From positions 4,402,001 through 4,466,000 of the forward strand of contig NZ_CP046115.1 in NCBI RefSeq assembly GCF_009707385.1: a stretch of 64,000 nucleotides of DNA, in the 5' to 3' direction. Made by a program: the position numbers and the translations under genes. Under the pieces are notes generated by a model that made no database searches, was not told the origin of the DNA, and was given only the letters and a program-made list of their open reading frames with translations. Every line of letters begins with the position of its first letter. Within the stretch, counting starts at the first letter, position 1. The stretch comes from Klebsiella oxytoca (lineage in GTDB: Bacteria; Pseudomonadota; Gammaproteobacteria; Enterobacterales; Enterobacteriaceae). This document shows, in pieces, positions 27,152-35,555 of this stretch.

Positions 27152-28570
27152 TTAATTGCCGATATTGCGCAGCTTCTCGCCGGACATCAGCTTACGTTCA
27201 ATATGCTCCAGAGTGACGTTTTTGGTTTCCGGGATCAGCCAGAAAGTCACGCCGATAAAGGCGACGTTCAGCGCGGTGTAGAGCCAGAAGGTTCCCGCCG
27301 CACCGATAGCGTCCAGCAGCGTCAGGAAGGTCGCGCCGATTATCATGTTCGACACCCAGTTGGTGGTAGTTGAGCAGGTAATCCCAAAGTCGCGACACTT
27401 CAGCGGCTGAATTTCCGAACACAGGATCCACACCACCGGCGCGGCGCTCATCGCATAGCCGGCGATACACATCATGGTCATCCCCACAGACAGCCAGGAG
27501 AGGCCGCTGGAAGCGGTGCCGTTATCAAACTGCATCAAACAGTAGCCAAGCACCAGCGTGCCGAGAGCCATAACGCTAAAGCCGATTTTCAGCGCCGGTT
27601 TACGTCCGGCCTTGTCGACGGTAAAGACGGCGATAAAGGTGGCGAACATAAAGGTCAGGCCAACCACCAGGGTCGCCACCATTTGCTGCTCGGTGGTGGT
27701 GAAACCAGCCATTTTGAAGATGCGCGGCGCGTAGTACATGATGATGTTCATACCGGTAAACTGCTGCATCGCCTGCAGCAGCATGCCAAGAAATACCGCC
27801 CTACGCACGTTGCGGTTGACCTTAAATAGCGCCCAGCCGCCCTGCTTCAGCTTCAGGCTTTCGCGGATCTCATTGAGTTCATCGCGGGCTTTTTCTGAGG
27901 TATCGCGCAGCATCCGCAGCACCTCTTCCGCTTCGACGTGACGCCCTTTTTCCGCCAGCCAGCGCGGACTGTTTGGCAGGAAGACCACCAGCACAATCAG
28001 CACCACCGCCGGTAAGGCCAGCACGCCCAACATCGCCCGCCAGTTGCCGCTGTAGCTAAACGCGGTATCGGAGAGGAACGCCATCACGATCCCCAGCGTT
28101 ACCATCAGCTGATACATGCTGATCATCTTGCCGCGCACGTTTTCGCTTGCCATTTCCGACAGATACAAAGGCGCGGTATACGAGGCGATGCCTACGGCGA
28201 CCCCGAGAACGATCCTTGCCACCAGCAGTATTTCGACGCTGGTAGCAAAAGCGGAGCCCACGGAACCGACGACAAACAGCACTGCGCCAACCATCAGGCT
28301 ATATTTGCGTCCGAGACGGAAAGAGAGCCAGCCGTTGAATAACGCGCCAATAGCCGCCCCCAGCATCATGCTGCTCACCACCCACTCCTGCAGGCGACTG
28401 GATAACACAAAATGATCGGTAATGAAGGGCAGCGCCCCGGCAATCACCCCAATATCGAGACCAAACAGCAATCCCGCCACCGCTGCGGCAACCGAGACAA
28501 ACTGATTCATGCGCCGGGTATCGCGCTGCGTACGCGGCATGGTTGTAGAGTCGTTACTTATAGAAGTCAT
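27152..28570 (-). CDS. araE: AraE, arabinose/proton symporter
   Basis: A 472-residue twelve-helix MFS sugar porter. [50 protein letters not shown] and [12 protein letters not shown] are the sugar-porter signatures. Nearly every segment equals E. coli AraE and the length is the same. It imports L-arabinose with a proton. The promoter region carries AraC half-sites and a CRP-like site (see 28603-28700). Confidence 0.97.
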   Translation of the reverse strand: MTSISNDSTTMPRTQRDTRRMNQFVSVAAAVAGLLFGLDIGVIAGALPFITDHFVLSSRLQEWVVSSMMLGAAIGALFNGWLSFRLGRKYSLMVGAVLFVVGSVGSAFATSVEILLVARIVLGVAVGIASYTAPLYLSEMASENVRGKMISMYQLMVTLGIVMAFLSDTAFSYSGNWRAMLGVLALPAVVLIVLVVFLPNSPRWLAEKGRHVEAEEVLRMLRDTSEKARDELNEIRESLKLKQGGWALFKVNRNVRRAVFLGMLLQAMQQFTGMNIIMYYAPRIFKMAGFTTTEQQMVATLVVGLTFMFATFIAVFTVDKAGRKPALKIGFSVMALGTLVLGYCLMQFDNGTASSGLSWLSVGMTMMCIAGYAMSAAPVVWILCSEIQPLKCRDFGITCSTTTNWVSNMIIGATFLTLLDAIGAAGTFWLYTALNVAFIGVTFWLIPETKNVTLEHIERKLMSGEKLRNIGN

Positions 28571-28602
28571 TTTTTTCCTGCCAGACGGAGTAAGACGTAC
28601 GA

Positions 28603-28700
28603 TGAAAGTACGGGATCGGCGGCGGTAAGTGTCAGGCAGGACAGGCCAAAGATATGGACTAAGTTGCTACAGGCAATGGTTTTGTGATGGACATTCAACT
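28603..28700 (-). promoter_or_regulatory. araE promoter with AraC I1-I2 and CRP sites
   Basis: On the minus strand TAGCAACTTAGTCCATA (28669-28653) is a perfect AraC half-site (TAGC-N7-TCCATA). Exactly 21 bases on, TGGCCTGTCCTGCCTGA (28648-28632) resembles E. coli araI2. A -10 TACTTT follows after 21 bases (28610-28605), as at araBAD. Upstream, TGTGATGGACATTCAA (28683-28698) is a weak CRP site at the right distance. Confidence 0.8.
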
Positions 28701-28823
28701 TTGCAAAGAACACAAAACAATCAAAAACATGGCAGAACTTATTATTCTGCTTAGCTACTTATCTAAAAAACAAATAAACCATATGGACTATTCGAATTTT
28801 ATCATATGGACGATTAATCTCAT

Positions 28824-28857
28824 GAGAGCAAAAACCCTGCCGCAGCAGGGTTCTCTT
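28824..28857 (-). terminator. Terminator after kduD
   Basis: On the minus strand AACCCTGC-TGCG-GCAGGGTT is followed by TTT, with outer AGAG/CTCT pairing. It lies 24 bases after the kduD stop and ends that transcript before the araE promoter. Confidence 0.85.
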
Positions 28858-28880
28858 TTGCGCTGAAAACGCGGCCAACA

Positions 28881-29642
28881 TTAGCGCGCCAGCCAGCCGC
28901 CATCTACCGCTACGGTGTAGCCGTTGATATAGTCGGAAGCGCTGGAAGCCAGGAATACCACCGGCCCCATCAGGTCGCTCGGCAGCCCCCAGCGTCCTGC
29001 CGGAATACGGTCGAGGATCTCGCTGCTGCGCTGTTCGTCGGCGCGCAGCTGCTGGGTGTTGTTAGTCGCCATATAGCCTGGCGCCAGCGCGTTTACGTTG
29101 ATACCGTGCTTCGCCCACTCGTTCGCCAGCAGACGAGTCACGCCCATTACCGCGCTCTTTGACGCGGTGTAAGACGGTACGCGGATCCCGCCCTGGAAAG
29201 AGAGCATCGAGGCGATATTAATAATCTTGCCGCCGTTGCCCTGGGCAATAAAGTGCTTCGCCGCCGCCTGAGACATAAAGAACACGCTCTTAATGTTCAG
29301 GTTCATCACGTCGTCCCAGTTTTTCTCGCTGAAATCAATCGCGTCTTCACGACGAATCAGACCTGCGTTATTCACCAGAATGTCGATATGGCCGAATTCA
29401 GCTACCGCGCGCTCCAGCAGCTGCGGAATGCCGTCAATCTGGCGCAGATCGGCGGTCAGGCTGAGAAAACGACGGCCCAGCGCCGTTACGCGCTCAATAG
29501 TTTCCGTCGGTTCAACAATGTTGATACCCACGATGTCGCAGCCGGCTTCCGCCAGTCCGACGGCCATACCCTGACCCAAACCGGTATCACAGCCGCTCAC
29601 TACGGCTACTTTGCCCTGCAGGGAGAATGCGTCGAGAATCAT
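28881..29642 (-). CDS. kduD: KduD, 2-keto-3-deoxygluconate (DKI) 5-dehydrogenase
   Basis: A 253-residue short-chain dehydrogenase. The nucleotide-binding motif is AVVSGCDTGLGQGMA (residues about 12-26), NNAG follows, and the catalytic Tyr-Lys pair is in VPSYTASKSAV; the C terminus NGYTVAVDGGWL is standard. KduD reduces 5-keto-4-deoxyuronate-derived diketo acid to 2-keto-3-deoxygluconate. In E. coli kduI lies just upstream in the same operon; here no kduI is present and ogl copy 2 is divergent instead. Confidence 0.93.
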   Translation of the reverse strand: MILDAFSLQGKVAVVSGCDTGLGQGMAVGLAEAGCDIVGINIVEPTETIERVTALGRRFLSLTADLRQIDGIPQLLERAVAEFGHIDILVNNAGLIRREDAIDFSEKNWDDVMNLNIKSVFFMSQAAAKHFIAQGNGGKIINIASMLSFQGGIRVPSYTASKSAVMGVTRLLANEWAKHGINVNALAPGYMATNNTQQLRADEQRSSEILDRIPAGRWGLPSDLMGPVVFLASSASDYINGYTVAVDGGWLAR

Positions 29643-29826
29643 ATTTGGTTCCTTAATCTTTCAGAGCCTGTGTCGGCACAGGCAAGGTTCTGATAATCCA
29701 GCCTGCTGCTTACGCAGACCCTTATGGTTTGAAGAACTGCCGGGGATTTACCCTTCGAAAAATAAAACAGAGTTTCGTTTTACAGTGTTCACATCTTATC
29801 CCTGGCTAAAGCCATTTTCAATTATT

Positions 29827-29850
29827 ATCAAAACATCGTTTCAGTTTAAT
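29827..29850. promoter_or_regulatory. KdgR operator for kduD
   Basis: ATCAAAACATCGTTTCAGTT is a good KdgR palindrome, about 185 bases before kduD, in the 542-base divergent gap (29643-30184). A CRP-like sequence (TGCAAAACAGATCACG, about 29869-29884) lies next to it. Otherwise I see no gene in the gap. Confidence 0.7.
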
Positions 29851-30077
29851 TAAGAGTAAATGCGAAAAATGCAAAACAGATCACGAAGCCTGACCGGATA
29901 AACCATGAAAAATCCATTTAATACATTAGAATACAAATAGTTAAACAAACTTCATAAAAAGGACATGGATCGATAAAAAGTGGCAATAAAACGAGGATTG
30001 CCCGGGGCTTCGCAAAACTGGCCGCCAAAAAATGCGATCCACCGCAAGAAGCTGTCGCGAATTGCGTCCGCCATCAC

Positions 30078-30104
30078 AAATAATGAAACGATGTTTTGAT
30101 AAAT
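30078..30104. promoter_or_regulatory. KdgR operator for ogl copy 2
   Basis: AATAATGAAACGATGTTTTG, about 85 bases before ogl2, matches both KdgR arms (ATGAAAC and TGTTTT). With the box at 29827 it gives each divergent gene its own operator. Confidence 0.75.
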
Positions 30105-30184
30105 TAACACCCATCCTTTAAATCTAATTCCACTGGCCGGTCAACGCAGGCGGGCAATATCTCAGGAAGGAAAAGGAGTACATC

Positions 30185-31360
30185 ATGGCTAAAGGCATGC
30201 GGGTAAAACTGAATTATGAAGTCAGCCGCGATCCGGACACCGGCGCGGAGATCACCCGCTTAACCCCACCGGAAGTGACGTGTCATCGTAACTATTTCTA
30301 TCAGAAATGTTTTTTCAATGATGGCAGCCATTTGCTGTTTGCCGGCGAGTTTGACGGTAACTGGAACTACTATCTGCTGGATTTGGCCAAAGCCGAGGCG
30401 GTACAGCTAACGGAAGGGCCTGGTGATAATACTTTTGGTGGTTTCCTTTCCCCGGATGATAAATCCCTCTATTACGTGAAGAATGACCGCACGCTGCTGG
30501 AGGTCAACCTCACGACTCTGCAAGAGCGCGAAGTTTATCGCGTTGCCGATGACTGGGTTGGCTACGGTACCTGGGTTGCCAATAGCGATTGCACCAGGCT
30601 GGTCGGGATCGAGATTGCTAAAAGTGACTGGACGCCGCTCAACGACTGGCAGATTTTCCACGATTTCTTCCATAAAGGGCCCCACTGCCGCCTGCTGCGC
30701 GTCGACCTGCAAACCGGCGAAAGCAACGTGATCCACGAAGAGAATAAATGGCTGGGCCACCCGATCTATCGTCCTTTCGATGACCATACTGTCGCCTTCT
30801 GCCATGAAGGCCCGCACGATCTGGTCGATGCGCGGATGTGGATGGTGAATGAGGACGGCAGCAACGTGCGTAAAGTCAAAGCGCATGCCGAAGGCGAAAG
30901 CTGCACCCACGAGTTTTGGGTACCGAACGGTTCAGCGCTGGTATACGTCTCTTATCTGAAGGGCCAGCAGGGACGGACTATTTATAGCTTCGACCCGGAT
31001 ACCGGCGTTAATAAAGCGGTCATGCAGATGCCGGCCTGTTCGCATCTGATGAGCAATTTTGACGGCACGATGCTGGTAGGTGATGGTTCAGGTACTCCGG
31101 TAGACGTAAAAGACACCAGCGGCTACACCATTGATAACGACCCGTATCTGTACGCTTTTGACGTCGCTCAGCAGGCTTATTTCCGCGTCGCACGCCACGA
31201 TACATCATGGGCAACGGTGTCCAATAGTCGCCAGGTTACCCATCCGCACCCGTCCTTTACGCCGGACGATAGCGCCATTTTGTTCAGCTCCGATAAAGAC
31301 GGCAAACCTGCCGTTTATATCGCAAAGCTGCCGCCGCAGCCTGAGATGCTGAAAGCATAG
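30185..31360 (+). CDS. ogl: Oligogalacturonate lyase, copy 2 (PL22)
   Basis: A 391-residue PL22 lyase. ACSHLMSN and SRQVTHPHPSF carry the metal-binding His and Gln residues; VTCHRNYFYQKCFF, HPIYRPFDDHTVAFCHEGP and CTHEFWVPNGSALVYVSY are family hallmarks. It acts in the cytoplasm on oligomers imported by TogMNAB. AAGGAAAAGGAG precedes the ATG. Length and sequence look like the standard enterobacterial Ogl, so this is probably the ancestral copy and the one at 20470 a paralogue. It is a single-gene unit under a KdgR box with two terminators behind it. Confidence 0.93.
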   Translation: MAKGMRVKLNYEVSRDPDTGAEITRLTPPEVTCHRNYFYQKCFFNDGSHLLFAGEFDGNWNYYLLDLAKAEAVQLTEGPGDNTFGGFLSPDDKSLYYVKNDRTLLEVNLTTLQEREVYRVADDWVGYGTWVANSDCTRLVGIEIAKSDWTPLNDWQIFHDFFHKGPHCRLLRVDLQTGESNVIHEENKWLGHPIYRPFDDHTVAFCHEGPHDLVDARMWMVNEDGSNVRKVKAHAEGESCTHEFWVPNGSALVYVSYLKGQQGRTIYSFDPDTGVNKAVMQMPACSHLMSNFDGTMLVGDGSGTPVDVKDTSGYTIDNDPYLYAFDVAQQAYFRVARHDTSWATVSNSRQVTHPHPSFTPDDSAILFSSDKDGKPAVYIAKLPPQPEMLKA

Positions 31361-31400
31361 TCTTAGCCACTGTTTGAGTTAGTGTTTCTGTAACTGGCCT

Positions 31401-31528
31401 TGCCCTCCTTTTGGAGGGCTTTTTTATGCCCGGCGTCTTCCCCGGATTGCGCTGCGCTTATCCGGGCTACATGACTGACCCTGCCCTCCTTTTGGAGGGC
31501 TTTTTATGCCCGGCGTTTTCCCCGGATC
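31401..31528 (+). repeat. Tandem duplication of terminator plus REP start
   Basis: GCCCTCC-TTTT-GGAGGGC-TTTTTT at 31402-31425 is repeated at 31483-31505 with one T fewer. The next 22 bases (ATGCCCGGCG..TTCCCCGGAT) are also repeated. The two copies are 81 bases apart. Each is a good Rho-independent terminator for ogl2. Confidence 0.85.
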
Positions 31529-31624
31529 GCGGTACCTGTCCCGGAGGCGGCGCAATGCGCTTGTCCGGGCTACATGACGTGCATATGGGGTAGCCCGGAC
31601 AGGTGCGCAGCACCGCCTCCGGGA
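31436..31624. repeat. REP units between ogl2 and kdgM
   Basis: Three palindromes: CCCCGGATTGCGCTGCGCTT-ATCCGGGCTAC (31440-31470), TCCCGGAGGCGGCGCAATGC...CCGGGCTAC (31539-31573), and the inverted GTAGCCCGGACAGGTGCGCA...CTCCGGGA (31590-31623). They lie between converging genes. Confidence 0.8.
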
Positions 31625-31640
31625 AGAGGGGTTAATACAA

Positions 31641-31673
31641 ACAGAAAACCCCGGCTAACTGCTCCGGGGAAAA
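31641..31673 (-). terminator. Terminator after kdgM
   Basis: On the minus strand CCCCGG-AGCAGTTAG-CCGGGG is followed by TTTTCTGTTT, 21 bases past the kdgM stop. Confidence 0.75.
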
Positions 31674-31693
31674 CGATGAGGGCGTTTTTTATT

Positions 31694-32389
31694 TTAGAAT
31701 GAGTAGGCGACGCCCACGCGGAAACGGGTCTGGCGATCGCTGCGATCGTTGACGCCGACGTTACCAAGCTCGCCGTACGGCGCCCAGTTTTTATCCAGCT
31801 TATAGGCAACTTTGAGGTTGTACTCCTGAGAGTACGGTTTGTTGTCGTTGCGCTTAACCCCTTCGGTACTGCGCGCATAAACATAGTTCAGCTCAGCGCG
31901 CCAGTCACCAAATACGTAGCCAGCCCACGCATCGCCGCGGTTAACTTTATCATCATCTTTCCCCGCGTTCGCCGGATAGCGGGTGTAGTCATAACGATAG
32001 CGGGCCGCAACGTAGAAACCATTATCGAAGCTGTACTGCGCGCGTAGATTCGGTTTATAAATCGTACGGCTATCGTTACTTTCAATCGTGAATGCCGGCG
32101 TCAGGGAGAAGTTCTTATCCGCCTTCCACTGCCAGCTAATGCTCTCTTCATGGCCATTACCGATGAAATCTGAATAAGGCTGGCTGGTATTCTCGCCGCC
32201 AGACTTCCACTTCGCCTCAACGGAGAAGCCAAAGCCGTTAGCGAAACGATGGGAGACGGAAACGCGGTCCGCGTTAGTCTTATCCGATTTCCCACCATCA
32301 ATGAATTCGTGACGTAAATCTACCGTGACAGCTGAAGCCGCGAAAGACATACCACAGAGTGCAGCAAGGGCCAGAGATCTTGCAAACAT
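31694..32389 (-). CDS. kdgM: KdgM-family oligogalacturonide porin
   Basis: A 231-residue outer-membrane beta-barrel of the KdgM family. Signal peptide MFARSLALAALCGMSFAASA, then VDLRHEFIDGGKSDKTNADRVSVSHRF and alternating strands to the C-terminal Phe (RVGVAYSF). KdgM porins are narrow, arginine-lined channels for acidic oligosaccharides and supply the TogMNAB importer. Two overlapping KdgR boxes lie directly upstream. NanC and OmpL are related; the KdgR sites favour the pectin role. Confidence 0.87.
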   Translation of the reverse strand: MFARSLALAALCGMSFAASAVTVDLRHEFIDGGKSDKTNADRVSVSHRFANGFGFSVEAKWKSGGENTSQPYSDFIGNGHEESISWQWKADKNFSLTPAFTIESNDSRTIYKPNLRAQYSFDNGFYVAARYRYDYTRYPANAGKDDDKVNRGDAWAGYVFGDWRAELNYVYARSTEGVKRNDNKPYSQEYNLKVAYKLDKNWAPYGELGNVGVNDRSDRQTRFRVGVAYSF

Positions 32390-32406
32390 AAAATACCCCT
32401 TATAAT

Positions 32407-32447
32407 TAAAATATCGTTTCGTTTTTATGAAACTGTATTTTATTTTT
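32407..32447. promoter_or_regulatory. Two overlapping KdgR operators upstream of kdgM
   Basis: AAAATATCGTTTCGTTTT (32407-32424) and TATGAAACTGTATTTTATT (32428-32446) each resemble the KdgR palindrome. They lie 18-58 bases before the kdgM start, which suggests tight repression. Confidence 0.6.
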
Positions 32448-32582
32448 TAGGCAATAATGTTTTAGTGATCGAGATCGTAATTATTTGTTTCAAAAAAGGT
32501 GGTACAGAAAGACGTGACAAAGCTCAACAAAATAGCGCGTCAGAGGGGATTTTGTGGCAGAAAAAAAGCCTGGCGATGAATA

Positions 32583-32607
32583 CAAAAAAAGCCTCCACAG
32601 TGGAGGC
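32583..32607 (-). terminator. Terminator after yqeF
   Basis: On the minus strand GCCTCC-ACTGT-GGAGGC is followed by TTTTTTT, about 29 bases past the yqeF stop. Confidence 0.88.
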
Positions 32608-32635
32608 TTCCTGAACTCACATCAGAAATAGATTA

Positions 32636-33811
32636 TTAACGTTCAACCGCCAGCGCCACGCCCTGACCGCCGCCGATACACAACGTGGCCAGCCCTTTGC
32701 GAGCATCACGCTTGATCATCTCATGTACCAGGGAAACCAGAATACGGCAGCCGGAAGCGCCGATCGGGTGGCCCAACGCAATCGCGCCGCCGTTGACGTT
32801 CACCCGCCGTTCGTCCCATTCCAGTACTCTACCCACCGAAATGGCCTGAGCGGCAAAGGCTTCATTGGCTTCAATCAGATCGACTTCATCCAGCTTCCAG
32901 CCCGCACGCTCAAGGCAGCGCCGGGTGGCATGTACCGGAGCAATTCCCATCAGCGCCGGATCGACGCCCACGCTGGCAAAAGCACGGATCCGCGCCAGTA
33001 TCGGTAGTCCCAGCTCTCCGGCTTTGGCTTCGCTCATCATCATCACCGCCGCCGCGCCATCGTTAATACTGGAGGCATTGCCTGCGGTGACCGAGCCCTG
33101 CAGATCAAAAGTCGGCAGCAGGCTGGCCAGCGCTTCAGCGCTGGCATCAACTCGCGGCTGTTCATCGGTATCCACCAGGCGAGGAGCGCCGTTAAGCTCA
33201 CTGGTCACCGGAACAATTTCATCGCGAAAACGACCGGAATCAATCGCCCGCCGCGCTTTATGCTGCGAGCTGAGCGCCCAGGCGTCCTGCAGTTCACGGC
33301 TAATACCGTACTCACGCGCCAGGTTCTCCGCCGTCACGCCCATATGGTAGTCGTTAAACGCATCCCACAGGCCGTCGTGGACCAGACTGTCGATAAGCTG
33401 GCTATTGCCCAACTGCGCGCCGGTCCGGCTATCGGTAAGCACATGCGGGGCACGACTCATATTCTCCTGCCCCCCGGCAATCACCACGTCGGCTTCGCCG
33501 CACTGAATCGCCTGAGTCGCCAGGTGCAGCGCCTTCAGACCGGAACCACACACGTCGTTGATGGTAATGGCAGAGACAGTATTGGGCAGGCCGCCGCGGA
33601 TCGCCGACTGACGGGCCGGATTCTGTCCGGTCCCGGCGGTCAGAACCTGGCCGAGGATCACCTCATCAATACTTTGGGGATCGACGCCGCTGCGCTCCAC
33701 TAACGCCTTCACGACCACGCTGCCCAGCTCCACCGCCGAATGACGCGACAATGTGCCCTGAAAACAGCCGATTGGCGTTCGCAACGCGCCGACAATTACG
33801 ACATCTTTCAT
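32636..33811 (-). CDS. yqeF: YqeF, acetyl-CoA acetyltransferase (thiolase II)
   Basis: A 391-residue thiolase. The acyl-enzyme Cys is in [11 protein letters not shown] (residue about 88), the catalytic His in [14 protein letters not shown] (about 347) and the second Cys in LCIGGGQG (about 377). It condenses or cleaves acetoacetyl-CoA. Sequence, length and place after the kdu region match E. coli YqeF. It stands alone with its own terminator. Confidence 0.95.
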   Translation of the reverse strand: MKDVVIVGALRTPIGCFQGTLSRHSAVELGSVVVKALVERSGVDPQSIDEVILGQVLTAGTGQNPARQSAIRGGLPNTVSAITINDVCGSGLKALHLATQAIQCGEADVVIAGGQENMSRAPHVLTDSRTGAQLGNSQLIDSLVHDGLWDAFNDYHMGVTAENLAREYGISRELQDAWALSSQHKARRAIDSGRFRDEIVPVTSELNGAPRLVDTDEQPRVDASAEALASLLPTFDLQGSVTAGNASSINDGAAAVMMMSEAKAGELGLPILARIRAFASVGVDPALMGIAPVHATRRCLERAGWKLDEVDLIEANEAFAAQAISVGRVLEWDERRVNVNGGAIALGHPIGASGCRILVSLVHEMIKRDARKGLATLCIGGGQGVALAVER

Positions 33812-33988
33812 GCTCTACCTCTGCTCCGCCTCTGCGCAAAGAAACAGCATCATAGTAGTTAATTGTTATCAAAAAATTTCGCAATTGTTTAAAAAAAGTG
33901 AGGAGAATCACAAAGATTGTGGGCGATTTTAGTACCTGCGGCTGGCGCCCCTACCAGAGCAATTAAATCTTACCCGGGAAGGCCTACC

Positions 33989-34861
33989 TTATTCACGTCC
34001 ATGCTTCTGCAGATGCTGGCGCAGCCAGCTTCCCGCTTCCCCCGGCGGCGCTTTTTTATTCCACAGCAAATCGGTAGAAATCACCCGCGGCCAACCGGCT
34101 ATTTCCAGGGCTACCAGGCTACCGCTGCCGGCAAACTCCTGCACCAGCGCGCTGGGCAAAATACACCACCCCAGCCCCTGGGCCGCCATGCTGAACAGCA
34201 GCAGATAGTTAGGCGCCGACCATACCAGGCCGCGCGACGGTTCCGCCGTATTTTCCAGATAGGTGCTCAGACGCAGTTCGCGCCATGAGAGCAGCTCATC
34301 CCAGGTAGCTCGACCCTGTGCCGCCAGCGGATGCTGCGGAGCAACGTAGATGGCCATTTCGGTTTGCATCGGTAATCGAATACTGCCGATTTCCGTTGGG
34401 TAGCTCTCCCTGGCCTCGATCAGTCCTACCTGCGCCCGCTCCTTCTGCAGCAGGTCGATAACGTCATCATCTTCACCGATCAGGCACTCAAATTCGGTAT
34501 GCGGAAAACGACGGTCAAACTGCGCCAGCAGATCCTCAAGCACATCCGGATGCAGCGTATCGGAAAGCACAAAAGTCAGACGCGCTTCCGTATTGCCGGA
34601 AAGCGAAATAGCCAGTTCATCGAGCCTGTCGCTGGCCGCCCGAATCGCTTTCACATAGCTCAGCACCTGTTCCCCCTGCGGGGTAAGCGTTGGCTGTCTG
34701 GAGGTACGATCGAACAGCGTCACGCCAAGATCGGCTTCCAGGTTGGCGATCGCGGTGCTGATAGTGGACTGGCTTTTGCGCAGCCGCCGCGCCGCGCCTG
34801 AAAAAGAACCGCAGGAAACACTTTCGACAAACGCAGTTAAAGCTTCGGGAGAGTAGCGCAT
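33989..34861 (-). CDS. LysR-family regulator next to PACE efflux gene
   Basis: A 290-residue LysR-type protein: the helix-turn-helix is TAFVESVSCGSFSGAARRLRKSQSTISTAIANLEADLG (residues 8-45), then a two-lobed effector domain. It is divergent from the PACE-type transporter at 34958 with 96 bases between, the usual arrangement for a LysR regulator of this transporter family, so local control is inferred. No inducer is evident. Confidence 0.85.
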   Translation of the reverse strand: MRYSPEALTAFVESVSCGSFSGAARRLRKSQSTISTAIANLEADLGVTLFDRTSRQPTLTPQGEQVLSYVKAIRAASDRLDELAISLSGNTEARLTFVLSDTLHPDVLEDLLAQFDRRFPHTEFECLIGEDDDVIDLLQKERAQVGLIEARESYPTEIGSIRLPMQTEMAIYVAPQHPLAAQGRATWDELLSWRELRLSTYLENTAEPSRGLVWSAPNYLLLFSMAAQGLGWCILPSALVQEFAGSGSLVALEIAGWPRVISTDLLWNKKAPPGEAGSWLRQHLQKHGRE

Positions 34862-34957
34862 GAACTATCTACTTTATCGATGGATACTATCTTTTTTTTA
34901 TCATATTTATCCATAAAATGCCGGATAATTTCTGAAAAAGGCCGGAGGCAACAAGCC

Positions 34958-35419
34958 ATGCAACAATTAAACGCTCAGCGCAAAACGCTGACCGAACGAA
35001 TTATCCACGCTATCAGCTTTGAAGGTCTGGCAACGCTGATCCTCGCCCCTACCGCCGCATGGCTAATGCAGCGTTCGGTCGTTGAGATGGGTGGACTCAG
35101 CGTCCTGCTCGCCACGCTGGCGATGGTGTGGAACATTATTTATAACGCTATCTTTGACCGTCTGTGGCCGGTATCGCGGGTCATCCGCAACCTGCGGGTC
35201 CGCGCGCTGCATGCAATCGGCTTTGAGTCGGGGTTTATCATTATTGGCGTCACCATGGTCGCGCTGGTGCTGGGCGTCTCGTTGATACAGGCGTTTATGC
35301 TGGAAATCGGCTTTATGCTGTTCTTCCTGCCTTACACCATGGCGTTTAACTGGGTGTGGGATACGCTGCGCGAGCGGGTAATGAAAGTTCGCCAGCAGCG
35401 AATCTCCGCCCGTCAGTAA
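34958..35419 (+). CDS. PACE-family efflux transporter (chlorhexidine-type)
   Basis: A 153-residue inner-membrane protein made of two tandem bacterial transmembrane pair (BTP) domains with four hydrophobic segments. RIIHAISFEGLATLILAPTAAWLM opens the first repeat and RALHAIGFESGFIIIGVTMVALVLG the second; each has the conserved Glu in a membrane helix (FEGL, FESG). MVWNIIYNAIFDRLWP and TMAFNWVWDTLRER are the matching second helices. PACE proteins (AceI and relatives) export biguanides and other cationic compounds. ATG 34958 is chosen over an upstream start because GGAGG lies 9 bases before it and it gives the family length. Confidence 0.88.
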   Translation: MQQLNAQRKTLTERIIHAISFEGLATLILAPTAAWLMQRSVVEMGGLSVLLATLAMVWNIIYNAIFDRLWPVSRVIRNLRVRALHAIGFESGFIIIGVTMVALVLGVSLIQAFMLEIGFMLFFLPYTMAFNWVWDTLRERVMKVRQQRISARQ

Positions 35420-35555
35420 TCTTGCGCGGAAAGCCCGGAGCATAACGGGCGATCCGCCGTTTCATTTATCAGCCAGAAACTATCGCCGCAGCCAATTCAT
35501 AAATGTGATAAATTGCACTCCTTTTTGTTCGTTTTCTGGTTAATAAAGTCGCATA

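Noticed and set aside
28684..28866. Small frame of 60 codons between araE and kduD
   Set aside because: It runs over the CRP-like site, the distal TCCATA sequences and the kduD terminator; no ribosome site or family match.
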